The notes under the pieces are model-generated. The model was not told the origin of the DNA and made no database searches. It saw nothing but the letters and a program-made list of their open reading frames with translations. A DNA stretch of 49,067 nucleotides from Acetatifactor muris (GTDB lineage: Bacteria > Bacillota > Clostridia > Lachnospirales > Lachnospiraceae), in the NCBI GenBank assembly GCA_023663635.1, contig JAMPHD010000019.1, positions 1 to 49,067 of the forward strand, in the 5' to 3' direction. Below are positions 37,520 through 45,675 of the stretch, piece after piece. Made by a program: the position numbers and the translations under genes. The first letter of the stretch is position 1. Every line of letters begins with the position of its first letter.

Positions 37520-38581
37520 TCAGCTCACTATTTCTCTGACCCAAACATCCTCCGCGTTAAATCCCGGCTGCATGGATTCTCTGATCATCTGAAACTCCCC
37601 GGGATAAATACAATTCGGGAAGGTACTTTGGTGAATTCCCTCAAGTACCTTCTCGTAATCCATAAAAACGACTTCCCCGACTTCACTTTCCTGAAGAATA
37701 AGCCGGTCTTCCGCTATAGGTTTCTCATAGAGATATACCGGGCTGATCTCCCAATCCTTAAAGGGCTGTCCCCAAAAAGTATTTTCCACATATCCCTCGT
37801 GAAAACCGATAAATTTCAAGTCCTCTTTCGCTGCGATAATACCGAGTTCCTCCTGCAATTCTCTCAACGCGGAAGTCTCAAAGTCATCTCCCGCCCGCAC
37901 ATGTCCGGCGGAAGAAACGTCATAGCATCCCGGATAGGCGTCTTTGTGTTCGCTGCGTTTCTGCAGCAATACATCCGTCCCGCCGTCCGCTCTTTTTCTG
38001 ATTACCCAAATATGTACGGTTCGGTGAAGGTCACCCTCCCGGTGAACCATATTTCTCTCCTTCACATGCCCTGTGGGTTTTCCGTCCTCCCCGCAAATGT
38101 CCAACAGTTCCAGCTCTTCCCCGTTCAACACGCCGCGACACCAACCGCCATCCTCACGATAACAGAGCTTTAAGGAAAAAAACGGTATCTCCTGCCTGAG
38201 CAGTTCCAAAAACAACACATCGCCATCCCACAGATTAAGACTCCGAACTTTGTCCTTGTCCACCCACTCCAATTTTCCCTCGTTGCATTCCCTCAAAGTT
38301 CCCTCAAACGCATCCCCTGTATAGAGGCACATGTACTCTGCGGGATGGTTCTCATAACAAAAGGTAATGATTCCCCGAAATCTGTAAGAGATAAGCGTCA
38401 GTCCCGTCTCCTCCCTCACTTCCCGCAAAAGGCAGTCCTCTGGGCTTTCACCCTCCTCAAAATGTCCTCCTATGCCAATCCACTTATCCTTATTCACATC
38501 ATCTTTTTTAGATATTCTGTGCAGCATCAGATATTGTCCGGCTTTCTCTATATAGCACAAAGTGGTAAGTCTGCTCTTCAT
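37520..38581 (-). CDS. Tandem Nudix hydrolase
   Basis: A 353-residue protein with two Nudix domains. The N-terminal one resembles MutT/MTH1-type 8-oxo-dGTP hydrolases and has a full Nudix box from GGHFEEGE to REVREETG. The C-terminal one resembles the YfcD/isopentenyl-isomerase-like branch (LLQKRSEHKDAYPG) with a box running from GHVRAGDD to RELQEELG, in which the first Glu is Asp. The join is a linker around residues 140-165. The two domains may act on different nucleoside-diphosphate-linked substrates. The 3' end lies 6 bp from that of the convergent lipoprotein gene. Confidence 0.88.
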   Translation of the reverse strand: MKSRLTTLCYIEKAGQYLMLHRISKKDDVNKDKWIGIGGHFEEGESPEDCLLREVREETGLTLISYRFRGIITFCYENHPAEYMCLYTGDAFEGTLRECNEGKLEWVDKDKVRSLNLWDGDVLFLELLRQEIPFFSLKLCYREDGGWCRGVLNGEELELLDICGEDGKPTGHVKERNMVHREGDLHRTVHIWVIRKRADGGTDVLLQKRSEHKDAYPGCYDVSSAGHVRAGDDFETSALRELQEELGIIAAKEDLKFIGFHEGYVENTFWGQPFKDWEISPVYLYEKPIAEDRLILQESEVGEVVFMDYEKVLEGIHQSTFPNCIYPGEFQMIRESMQPGFNAEDVWVREIVS

Positions 38582-38610
38582 GATCCCGGGCACCTCCTTG
38601 CATTAACAAA

Positions 38611-39402
38611 TCACCCCACCAGCCACTTGTATTTTGCCACGCTATAAAGCGGGATAAAAGGAAGAAGAATCGGTGTTTTCTTCACATACTCCCGATACTC
38701 GGGATCTTCCCCGTAATTTTTGTTCTGGCGAAGCTCCAACCTTCTGGCACCGCCGAACATGATATATACAATGCATATCCATCCTGCCAACGCAGCGCAC
38801 CATTCCACCGGTCCGGAAAGGATCGTCACCCCGGAAAGAAAAACCCCCGTCCAGATCAATACCTCACCCAAGTAATTGGGACAGCGCACAAGCTTAAACA
38901 ATCCCACATCACAGAAACGCTGCGGATGCGCTTTTTTGTATTGATTCTTCGTATAATCGGAAACAGCCTCCAACAGGATTCCCAATGCCATGACCACCGT
39001 TCCGATCACCGCCATGACATCCGTAGGGGCATTATGCTGCAGACGGAAGAAAATCGGCGCCACTTCGCAGCAATACAGCAGAGCGCAGCTTACCCATATC
39101 ACAACCTTAAGGATCAGTTTCATATCGGAACCATCCTTGATATCATTCTTCATCGTCTTCTGATAAGAAACACTTTTTCTCTCACGAACCAACAGATAAC
39201 CGCCAAGCCGGCAGCCGTATATCACACACAGAACAGCCAACAGGATCGTAACAGGCGTCAGGTTCCCCCAAAACATCACAAGCATCGCCACACCAAGGCC
39301 GGCAATGGAAAATCCGTATCCAAGGGATATGAACCACACAAACTTCTTAAATCCGATAGAACTGATGACCAACGCAACCAATAATAAAATGAGAAACTGC
39401 AT
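38611..39402 (-). CDS. DUF1295-family integral membrane protein
   Basis: A 263-residue multi-pass protein of the DUF1295 / steroid 5-alpha-reductase-like group. About six or seven hydrophobic segments are visible, starting MQFLILLLVALVISSIGF. The conserved block is KLVRCPNYLGEVLIWTG, typical of the family and of isoprenylcysteine methyltransferase relatives. Substrate unknown. The ATG at 39402 is chosen because AGAAGG lies 7 nt before it; the frame is open for another 31 codons without support. Confidence 0.8.
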   Translation of the reverse strand: MQFLILLLVALVISSIGFKKFVWFISLGYGFSIAGLGVAMLVMFWGNLTPVTILLAVLCVIYGCRLGGYLLVRERKSVSYQKTMKNDIKDGSDMKLILKVVIWVSCALLYCCEVAPIFFRLQHNAPTDVMAVIGTVVMALGILLEAVSDYTKNQYKKAHPQRFCDVGLFKLVRCPNYLGEVLIWTGVFLSGVTILSGPVEWCAALAGWICIVYIMFGGARRLELRQNKNYGEDPEYREYVKKTPILLPFIPLYSVAKYKWLVG

Positions 39403-39605
39403 ATCCATACCTTCTTTCCGAACCATCCGGTCCCTTTTATTCCCGCGAGCAATGCAATATGAGACAGACTTTGATCTATGTTTATCATAGGGCAAAATCC
39501 GGTTCCTGTCCAGATTTATATATCTCTTTTATGGATTTTCATGGAACTGCGGGGATGTATGTGATATAATGACCATATTCAGGGCAGGGAACAGACGATA
39601 AAGCG

Positions 39606-39633
39606 CTGAAAGCGCGAGCTTAGATGATATAAT
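39606..39633 (+). promoter_or_regulatory. Promoter for the reductase/hydrolase pair
   Basis: CTGAAA (39606-39611) and a perfect TATAAT (39628-39633) are spaced 16 bp, 40 bp upstream of the reductase start. Another TATAAT occurs near 39570, without a convincing -35. Confidence 0.45.
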
Positions 39634-39673
39634 AGGCAGGAAAGCTCGAAACAGAGCGCGAAAGGAACCCATT

Positions 39674-40255
39674 ATGAAAAATATCCTTATCATACAAGGC
39701 GGAGGCCGCCCCAACGGGAACACGGCACAACTGGTGAACAGCTTTATAGCCGGTGTAAAAGAATCCGGCCATTCTGTTGAACTCATTTCACTCACCAAAA
39801 ATGAAGTCAAAGGATGCCTCGGCTGCAATGCGTGCCGCTACGGAAAACCCTGCATCCAAAAGGATTCATTTAATGATCTCATTCCCAAGATAAAAGCGGC
39901 AGACTGCATTGTGTTTGCATCACCTCTTTACTTTTGGACCATATCCTCCGGAATCAAAGCATTTATCGAAAGATTCTATTGTATTGCGGAGGAAGACCCC
40001 AATCCGCCATTGGGCAGATATGAGAAGTATCCGATCAAAGACTGTGCCCTGCTCATGACTTCAGCAGACAATTTTTTCTGGACATTTGAACAGGCAGTCT
40101 CCTATTATCAATTTGCAATTGTAAATTATATTGGATTTAAGGATAGGGGGATGCTGCTCGCCGGCGGATGCGGTGATACTAATGGCAGACCACAGATCGA
40201 TAAGACGGAGCATCTGCAGGAAGCGTATGAGTTTGGAAAGCATATTTACGGATAG
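39674..40255 (+). CDS. Flavodoxin-fold NAD(P)H-dependent reductase
   Basis: Predicted FMN-binding reductase of the NADPH-dependent FMN reductase / iron-sulfur flavoprotein-like group, 193 residues. The phosphate-binding loop is GGGRPNGNTAQLV. A cysteine cluster follows in CLGCNACRYGKPC, and SPLYFWTISSGIKAFIERF is the flavin-contact segment. The four cysteines raise the possibility of an iron-sulfur site. Start supported by AAAGGAA. It lies 13 bp upstream of the alpha/beta hydrolase gene, so they are probably co-transcribed. Confidence 0.85.
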   Translation: MKNILIIQGGGRPNGNTAQLVNSFIAGVKESGHSVELISLTKNEVKGCLGCNACRYGKPCIQKDSFNDLIPKIKAADCIVFASPLYFWTISSGIKAFIERFYCIAEEDPNPPLGRYEKYPIKDCALLMTSADNFFWTFEQAVSYYQFAIVNYIGFKDRGMLLAGGCGDTNGRPQIDKTEHLQEAYEFGKHIYG

Positions 40256-40268
40256 GAAAGGAACTATT

Positions 40269-40847
40269 ATGTCAAAGAAAGCTGTCTGTTTCCCAGGCAT
40301 CGGATACCATTGCGATAAACCTCTTCTACATTACAGCAGGCACATCGCAAACAGTCTTGGATATGGGAATTCCCAAAATATAGCCTACACATACAGCGCC
40401 GGAAATATCCGAGGCAATGATGAGAAAATGAAAGAAACATATGACGCACTGTTTTCACAGACGGAGGCAGAACTTTCAGATATTGATTGGACCGAATACG
40501 ACGATATTCTTTTCATTTCCAAAAGCATCGGTACGATCATTGCCGTTTCCTATGCAAAGAAATATGGATTAAAAGATGCAAGGCATATTCTATATACGCC
40601 TTTAGCGCAGACGTATTCTTTTGCGCCGGACAACGCTATCGGTTTTATAGGGACTGCTGACCCATGGAGCAGTGTAAATGAAATCACCCGGCTTTCAGCA
40701 GAGCATCATATCCCACTCTTTACATATGAAGGCTGCGATCATTCTCTTGAATGCGAGGATACTCTGAGGAATATCGAAATCTTAAAAGATGTGATAGGGA
40801 AGGCGGGAAAGTTCATTGAAAGACCGAGTATTTGCCATTTTTCTTAA
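40269..40847 (+). CDS. Small alpha/beta hydrolase
   Basis: A 192-residue alpha/beta-hydrolase-fold protein. A plausible Ser-Asp-His triad is S86 in ISKSIGT, D131 in GTADPW and H158 in GCDHSLE. The SKSIG nucleophile elbow departs from G-x-S-x-G. The ATG at 40269 follows AAAGGAA by 5 nt; an upstream in-frame ATG at 40131 lies inside the reductase gene and is rejected. The last 35 bp overlap the end of the convergent broken acetyltransferase gene. Substrate unknown. Confidence 0.72.
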   Translation: MSKKAVCFPGIGYHCDKPLLHYSRHIANSLGYGNSQNIAYTYSAGNIRGNDEKMKETYDALFSQTEAELSDIDWTEYDDILFISKSIGTIIAVSYAKKYGLKDARHILYTPLAQTYSFAPDNAIGFIGTADPWSSVNEITRLSAEHHIPLFTYEGCDHSLECEDTLRNIEILKDVIGKAGKFIERPSICHFS

Positions 40848-41262
40848 ATCCATAATCTGTATACAACAACACTCCCATATCAGATGCCGTTATCTGTACA
40901 GTAGCACAACCAAAATTTTTCGTTTCATTTACTACCTTATCAAGCAAAAACTTAGCTATTCCTTTTCTTCTGTACTCCTTAATAACATACATACTTGACA
41001 GTAAACCAATCTTCCCGGAAGGACAGCTATAATAAGGCAGCTTTTCGACAAAAGACATACCGCTTGTTCCCACAATTTTATTATTATCAATTGCCAGCCA
41101 TGAAATAAAAGTATTGTCTTGTAAATGCCTTATATAATAATCTTGTAAATAAGGTTTCAGATCAAATGTTGCTTCAGCTCCTTCTTCTTACAATTGTGAT
41201 ATACGCATTTCTATAAATATGTCTAAATCCTTATCTGCTAATTTTCTATATTCATCTGTCAT
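40813..41262 (-). pseudogene. GNAT acetyltransferase interrupted by one stop codon
   Basis: From the ATG at 41262 the minus strand reads MTDEYRKLADKDLDIFIEMR and on, then meets TAA at 41188-41190 after SQL. The same frame continues without other lesions through NTFISWLAIDNNKIVGTSG and the acetyl-CoA loop YRRKGIAKFLLDK to 40813. The whole is about 150 residues, a normal GNAT length. The single nonsense codon removes the cofactor-binding part unless it is read through or translation restarts downstream. It may be a recent inactivation. Confidence 0.8.
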
Positions 41263-41280
41263 ACCTTCGCCTCATTCATT

Positions 41281-41904
41281 TTAGCTATATAACAGATTAC
41301 AAAGTTCCGTCAAATTATTAACGACAAAATCAGGTCTTTCAATTTCTTCCTTAATATTCCAATATTGTCCAAATCCTCGTTTGATCCATATTGTGTTCAT
41401 GCCCATTCGTTTAGCCGGAATGATATCATTATCTATTCTATCTCCAATCATAATCGCATTGACTGGTTTACAATTACTTCTCTCTAACGCAATTTCAAAT
41501 ATTCTTCTGTCCGGTTTTTCAACACCTTCTTCTGCAGAAGCGATAATTAAATTGATATATTTCAGAATGCCATGACGTTGTAATCTTTCTTCAGTACCCA
41601 ATGATTGGTTGGCAATTATGCCAATTTTATATTTTTCGCTCAAAGTTTCAAAACATGGAATTGCATCATCATATAAAAATTCATCTTCCGTGTACCATTT
41701 GGGCAATGTTACGCCTAATTCCCCTGCCACCTCCAAATCACCCTTTTTGTTCAACTTATAATATTTCATAGCCATCTCGTATACCTTTTCAAAAGATATA
41801 TTTGCCAATTTAGCTATATCCCGCATTCTGTGTTCATATGCAATTTGCTCATTCATTATTGTTGAACCAACATCAAAAAATAACCATTTAATCTCTTTAA
41901 ACAT
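41281..41904 (-). CDS. HAD-superfamily hydrolase
   Basis: A 207-residue haloacid-dehalogenase-fold protein. Motif I is LFFDVGST (nucleophile Asp present, second Asp of D-x-D replaced by Gly, as in several non-phosphatase or phosphatase subgroups). Motif II is around IIANQS, motif III has EKPDRRIF, and motif IV is MIGDRIDNDI. Probably acts on a small phosphorylated metabolite; substrate unknown. The ATG at 41904 is preferred since it begins just before motif I; the frame is open 16 codons upstream. It lies 18 bp before the broken GNAT gene and is AT-rich. Confidence 0.82.
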   Translation of the reverse strand: MFKEIKWLFFDVGSTIMNEQIAYEHRMRDIAKLANISFEKVYEMAMKYYKLNKKGDLEVAGELGVTLPKWYTEDEFLYDDAIPCFETLSEKYKIGIIANQSLGTEERLQRHGILKYINLIIASAEEGVEKPDRRIFEIALERSNCKPVNAIMIGDRIDNDIIPAKRMGMNTIWIKRGFGQYWNIKEEIERPDFVVNNLTELCNLLYS

Positions 41905-41989
41905 CCAATAATTACTCCCGCATGATACCGCCCAAAATCCGGTATTTACCATACATACGATGAAAACACTCTTCGCATACTTACATTAG

Positions 41990-42024
41990 GGCTTGCCGAT
42001 TTTCTATTGCCGAAATATTACCAC
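41990..42024 (+). repeat. Direct repeat A flanking the toxin-antitoxin operon
   Basis: A 35-bp sequence matching 42928-42962 at 30 of 35 positions; all five differences are transitions. It touches the stop codon of the toxin gene. Confidence 0.8.
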
Positions 42025-42371
42025 TAATCTTTCCAATAATTCTCTGCCTCTTCTGTAGTAGTCTTAATCCCAAACAGTTTCCACATAAAGTCCTCTCTTT
42101 CATTGTATATGTCCGTGATCTTTATAGTATCAGTTTCAATTTGATAAAATACATAATTATGCCTGACATATAACATTCTGTAATCACATGGAATACCTAA
42201 AACACTCTCCACAGAAACACCATTTTCTTCAAATCGCTGTAAATCTCGAATGGATTTTGTCATTTCTTTAATAACTTTACCAGCCGTGTCAACACCAAAC
42301 CTCTGCGTCACATGCTGTTTTATCTGCTTTAACTTCTCGCGAGCATCCGGAGAATATGTCAATTTCTTCAA
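42024..42371 (-). CDS. RelE/ParE-family toxin
   Basis: A 115-residue RelE/ParE superfamily protein (KLTYSPDAREKLKQIKQHV at the N-terminus; RMLYVRHNYVFYQIETDTIKITDIY near the C-terminus). Members are mRNA interferases or gyrase inhibitors; which applies here cannot be told. The start overlaps the antitoxin stop by 4 bp (42368-42371), the usual coupled arrangement. The gene ends against one of two 35-bp direct repeats. Confidence 0.85.
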   Translation of the reverse strand: MKKLTYSPDAREKLKQIKQHVTQRFGVDTAGKVIKEMTKSIRDLQRFEENGVSVESVLGIPCDYRMLYVRHNYVFYQIETDTIKITDIYNEREDFMWKLFGIKTTTEEAENYWKD

Positions 42372-42628
42372 TCGTCTACCCCCAATTCTCTTTCCAAATC
42401 ATCTGCAGAAATCCAGCCGTCCTTATCTGCACGTTCTTCTGCTTTCTTCAATTTGGAAAAAAGCGTATAGGCAGCCCTATATCTGTCAAGCTCATCTATC
42501 TCTGACATAGTGAGAATACCATATTCCCCATGTCCATTACGAGTAAGATACACTCGGTTTGAAACATCTACCTGTTTCAATACTTCCGTGTAATTTCGCA
42601 AATCAGAAATTGGTTTTATATTAGGCAT
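42368..42628 (-). CDS. Phd/YefM-family antitoxin
   Basis: An 86-residue antitoxin beginning MPNIKPISDLRNYTEVLKQV, the Phd/YefM DNA-binding fold, with an acidic C-terminal tail (WISADDLERELGVDD) that would wrap the toxin. GGAGGAG lies 8 nt before the ATG. As in other such operons it probably represses its own promoter; a 16-bp palindrome lies next to that promoter. Confidence 0.88.
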   Translation of the reverse strand: MPNIKPISDLRNYTEVLKQVDVSNRVYLTRNGHGEYGILTMSEIDELDRYRAAYTLFSKLKKAEERADKDGWISADDLERELGVDD

Positions 42629-42660
42629 AACAATATCTCCTCCTTACCGAACTTTCTTTC

Positions 42661-42708
42661 ATTATATACATATTCATATACTTTTGCAAGCAAATTTACA
42701 TGTAAATT
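42661..42708 (-). promoter_or_regulatory. Toxin-antitoxin promoter and adjacent palindrome
   Basis: On the minus strand TTGCAA (42689-42684) and a perfect TATAAT (42666-42661) are spaced 17 bp, 32 bp from the antitoxin start. Just upstream, 42693-42708 is a perfect 16-bp palindrome (AATTTACATGTAAATT), a candidate operator for the antitoxin. Confidence 0.65.
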
Positions 42709-42773
42709 CGCAGCATGTGCTATCACTTTTTATTGTATTTTTCCAAGATACCATAATATAAATACCATAAGTA

Positions 42774-42802
42774 TGGCAGACACTCTTAGGAAATGTCTGC
42801 CA
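42774..42802. other. Hairpin in the gap upstream of the antitoxin gene
   Basis: A perfect 9-bp inverted repeat TGGCAGACA / TGTCTGCCA with an 11-nt loop. No T-run on either strand, so it is not an obvious terminator. Confidence 0.5.
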
Positions 42803-42927
42803 CATAAAACAAATTATACTCTCTTGTGTTATTCGAACTCGGCGTGTTCTTTGCTATTCTTAACTATATTTGTTTAGGTTTTATACAAATACACGCCTGT
42901 TTTTACTTCAGTTACATCAATTATTAT

Positions 42928-42962
42928 GGCTTGCTGATTTTCTGTTGCCAAAATGTTGCCAC
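42928..42962 (+). repeat. Direct repeat B flanking the toxin-antitoxin operon
   Basis: The 35-bp partner of 41990-42024. Read on the minus strand it contains TGGCAAC twice, with starts 11 bp apart (GTGGCAACATTTTGGCAAC), reminiscent of a recombinase-binding or attachment site; this reading is inference. Confidence 0.8.
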
Positions 42963-43164
42963 GGCTTTATTATAACAAATCCTTGTAAATTAGCAACCAA
43001 TTTTTCACATGTTACGCAATAAAAGCCCATTTTTGCGGATAAAAGTATCAAATATCGTTCTGCATATATTTACGTCCAAAAGACCTTGCAAAATAAGATT
43101 TTCAAAAGGGCTAAAGCGTAACAAATCATCCGCCAACTCTTATTTTCTCCTTAACGGCTTTATC

Positions 43165-43186
43165 TACATGGTGCTAGCACCATGTA
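43165..43186. repeat. Perfect 22-bp palindrome downstream of purN
   Basis: A perfect palindrome centred on GCTAGC, with core TGGTGCTAGCACCA extended by TACA/TGTA at the ends. It lies 72 bp past the purN stop. On the minus strand the T-run comes before rather than after the hairpin, which argues against a simple purN terminator. Confidence 0.8.
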
Positions 43187-43257
43187 AAAAAAACATATAC
43201 AAGAAAAATATCAATTCGTTGCTCTCCACCACTCTAATCAACAAATTCAAAAGTTGT

Positions 43258-43851
43258 CTAGCCAAGCTGTATTTTTCCTTCTACTATATTTGAAATAACT
43301 TCGACTAGAAATTCATGTTCCCTATACAATACTCTTTCTGCCAATACTTCTGGTGTGTCATTTTCCATAACAGCAACTTTCGTTTGTGCTACAATTTCTC
43401 CACTATCATATTCTGCATTTACCCTATGTATAGTAACTCCTGTTTCTTTTTCTTTGGCATTAATAACTGCAGTGTGAACATTCATTCCAAACATCCCTTT
43501 CCCACCAAATTTAGGAAGAAGTGCAGGGTGTATATTAAAAATTCTATTATTGTATTTTTCAAGAATAGAGATATGCAACAATCTCATGTATCCTGCTAAA
43601 AAAATCATATCAACATTATATTGGTTTAACACATTTAAAATTTCTATTGCCAGGACTTCTTCACTACCATATTTTTTCGCACTCATATGAAAGCTGGGAA
43701 TATTTTCATTTTTAGCACGTTGTAAAGCCACTGAATCTCCATTATTACTTATTACAACTGCTACCGTCGCATTAATCTGGTCATTTTTACACCCATCTAT
43801 GATTGCTTGCAAATCGCTACCACCATGCGATGCAAATACTGCTATGTTCAT
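43258..43851 (-). CDS. purN: Phosphoribosylglycinamide formyltransferase
   Basis: GAR transformylase of purine synthesis using 10-formyl-tetrahydrofolate, 197 residues. The N-terminal NIAVFASHGGSDLQAIIDG is the phosphate-binding loop. The catalytic Asn and His are in RIFNIHPALLPKFGG, and the Asp is in YDSGEIVAQ. All key residues are present. It stands alone without other pur genes and is AT-rich, unlike a chromosomal pur operon, so it may be an acquired or cargo copy. Relatives of this fold act on other formyl acceptors, so a different substrate is possible. AAGGAGG precedes the ATG. Confidence 0.85.
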   Translation of the reverse strand: MNIAVFASHGGSDLQAIIDGCKNDQINATVAVVISNNGDSVALQRAKNENIPSFHMSAKKYGSEEVLAIEILNVLNQYNVDMIFLAGYMRLLHISILEKYNNRIFNIHPALLPKFGGKGMFGMNVHTAVINAKEKETGVTIHRVNAEYDSGEIVAQTKVAVMENDTPEVLAERVLYREHEFLVEVISNIVEGKIQLG

Positions 43852-43952
43852 TTATGTAACCTCCTTAAATTCAACTTATAACTTTGATTATATCACAAGC
43901 TTGAACAGTTCACCACAAAATATGGGCATAGCAACCGCCATGCCCCACATTC

Positions 43953-44267
43953 TTATCGTTCCAATGATTTCTCAATCTTCCATTTCTGCCCTTTCAAGTC
44001 ATTTTGCTTCTCATACAGATTATTTCGCTCTTTGCAGAGTTCTTTCATGCGCTCCAGCTGTGCTCTCATTCCCTCCCGGCAATCCAGCTCTATCTTCTTA
44101 TATTCCCCAGTCAGATTGCGGATTGTATTATTGTTTTCCTTTATCTGCTCCGACAGGCACACCCAGTCTATCAGATTTTGCACTTCCTTATCCGTTTCGT
44201 AAAGGTCTGTTTCTGCCACAATCTTAGCACACAGCCGCACCATAACTTTCTTTTCCATGTCCGTCAT
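43953..44267 (-). CDS. Coiled-coil protein of the mobile element
   Basis: A 104-residue protein not assigned to a family. The N-terminal third is helical (VMVRLCAKIVAETDLYETDKEVQNLIDWVCLSEQ is spread over it), and the rest is a charged coiled coil (ENNNTIRNLTGEYKKIELD, ERNNLYEKQNDLKGQ). It lies 19 bp after the relaxase gene on the same strand, so it may be an accessory protein for mobilization. It is the last gene of the element's minus-strand run. Confidence 0.65.
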   Translation of the reverse strand: MTDMEKKVMVRLCAKIVAETDLYETDKEVQNLIDWVCLSEQIKENNNTIRNLTGEYKKIELDCREGMRAQLERMKELCKERNNLYEKQNDLKGQKWKIEKSLER

Positions 44268-44286
44268 ATCCTATCAATCCCCTTTC

Positions 44287-45675
44287 CTATCGGCTCATTT
44301 CAAAGGCATGTTTCGGGCGTTTACTTGCCCTTTCTGCCTGTTCTAATGCCTTTGACCGTTCCACCATCGACTGTACCTGCTCCCTGCCCAAATGACGCTC
44401 CAAACGCCCCAAATCAGACACTTTTTCCTGCAATCTGTCTATGGTGTCGCTCTGCTCCATAACCTTGTCTGTCAAGCGGCTAATCTGCTTTTGTTGTCCA
44501 TCCACTTTAGTAGTCAGCTTCTTTCCCTGCTCCGTAAGTTGCACGCATTTGATAGTCAGATTTTTTACTAGTTCTTTCAACTTCTCCACAAGCGGTAAAG
44601 CCTTTTTATCTCGGTATGTCTTTGCGCTCATCAATGCCCCCGGCTCTGCTAACTGCCACTTCACATCTTCATCATAGGCGTGTATGTTGCGCTCCATGAC
44701 CTCTTTTGACTGCACCATTTTGTTGATTTCCTGCTGTAACTTTTTCTGCTGTTTCTCCAATTCTTCATTTTCGGATAACAACTTTTCTTTATCCTCTGCC
44801 AATGTTACAGTCTGCTCTTTCAGCAGATGATTTGTTTCGGAAAGTTCTGATACTTCCTGCCGAATTGTTTCGCCATCTTTCAGTATCTGCTCCGTTTCCT
44901 GCTCTGCTGTTATCTGCTGATGAAGAATATCGGATAATTCTTCTTTACTGACGGAAATCGTCTGTTCCAGTTCCGCAACCTCTTTCTGTCTTTCCTGCTT
45001 TTCAAAATCGAGTACAGACAAATGCTTGTTGTGCGTGCCTAACTGTTTCCACTGTACGCCATATTTCTCCATGACCTTTGAAAGTTCCTGCTTTTCCGCT
45101 TCAATCCATTCATTCCATTCCGTCATTCCCCTTGTGCCGCCCTTGAATCCTTGCTCCGACAGTGCTCCTTTTAGCGATACCCTTGTATCAAGCCCACGTT
45201 TGCTGTTACGGATAAAAGGAACAAAATCAATATGGATATGCGGTGTCTGCTCGTCCATGTGCAAATGACTTGAAAACACATACAGGTTAGGATTTCTTTT
45301 CTGAAACTGCTCCATAAACTCACATAAAATATCTTTCGCCAACTGCCCCTCATTGCTCTGCACATTCATATCGTCCTTATTTCCGATTTGGAAAATTACC
45401 TCATAAAACAATTTCTCCTGCTTTCCCCGGCGTATCTTCTCAAAATAATCATCAATCTTTCGGTCACTCCGTTTCTGCTTTGCATTGTAGCGTTCCAGTG
45501 CTTCATCAAAAAGAGTATGATAGACTTCTTTTATATCCGAGTGGCAGAACTCTATGTTATCCCGGCTTCGTTCCTTATCCACATTTTTAGCTATAAAGGC
45601 TCTTGTATTATGATTGACCGAACCTTTCCCCATCATGCCGCTGATTGTCCTCTCCAATAAACATATCCTCCACAT
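44287..45675 (-). CDS. MobV-family relaxase (plasmid recombination/mobilization protein)
   Basis: Predicted DNA relaxase that nicks the transfer origin and pilots the strand during mobilization. The 462 residues have a MobV N-terminal domain: MGKGSVNHNTRAFIAKNVD, then the metal-binding HLHMDEQTPHIHIDFVPF with the H-x-D...H-x-H pattern. A long coiled-coil half follows (about 225-420). The first in-frame ATG (45675) is used here, but the conserved region begins at the ATG pair about 13 codons in, so the true N-terminus may be shorter. The hairpin-rich gap directly upstream is a good oriT candidate. Confidence 0.87.
   Translation of the reverse strand: MWRICLLERTISGMMGKGSVNHNTRAFIAKNVDKERSRDNIEFCHSDIKEVYHTLFDEALERYNAKQKRSDRKIDDYFEKIRRGKQEKLFYEVIFQIGNKDDMNVQSNEGQLAKDILCEFMEQFQKRNPNLYVFSSHLHMDEQTPHIHIDFVPFIRNSKRGLDTRVSLKGALSEQGFKGGTRGMTEWNEWIEAEKQELSKVMEKYGVQWKQLGTHNKHLSVLDFEKQERQKEVAELEQTISVSKEELSDILHQQITAEQETEQILKDGETIRQEVSELSETNHLLKEQTVTLAEDKEKLLSENEELEKQQKKLQQEINKMVQSKEVMERNIHAYDEDVKWQLAEPGALMSAKTYRDKKALPLVEKLKELVKNLTIKCVQLTEQGKKLTTKVDGQQKQISRLTDKVMEQSDTIDRLQEKVSDLGRLERHLGREQVQSMVERSKALEQAERASKRPKHAFEMSR

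Larger units (their letters stand above)
42709..43257. other. AT-rich gap with repeats but no supported gene
   Basis: This 549-bp stretch holds the hairpin at 42774-42802, direct repeat B at 42928-42962 and the 22-bp palindrome at 43165-43186. An open frame at 43009-43293 has no ribosome binding site, reads into the end of purN and has low-complexity composition, so it is not called. The rest shows nothing recognisable. Confidence 0.6.

Noticed and set aside
40131..40268. Longer N-terminus for the alpha/beta hydrolase
   Set aside because: The extension lies inside the reductase gene, and the ATG at 40269 has its own AAAGGAA site.
42828..42848. Possible tRNA remnant (TTCGAACTC-like stretch)
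   Set aside because: No cloverleaf arms could be drawn around it; the resemblance to a T-loop is short and likely chance.
43009..43293. 94-residue plus-strand frame in the gap next to purN
   Set aside because: No ribosome binding site, low-complexity Lys/Ser/Asn composition, and it runs into the purN coding region.
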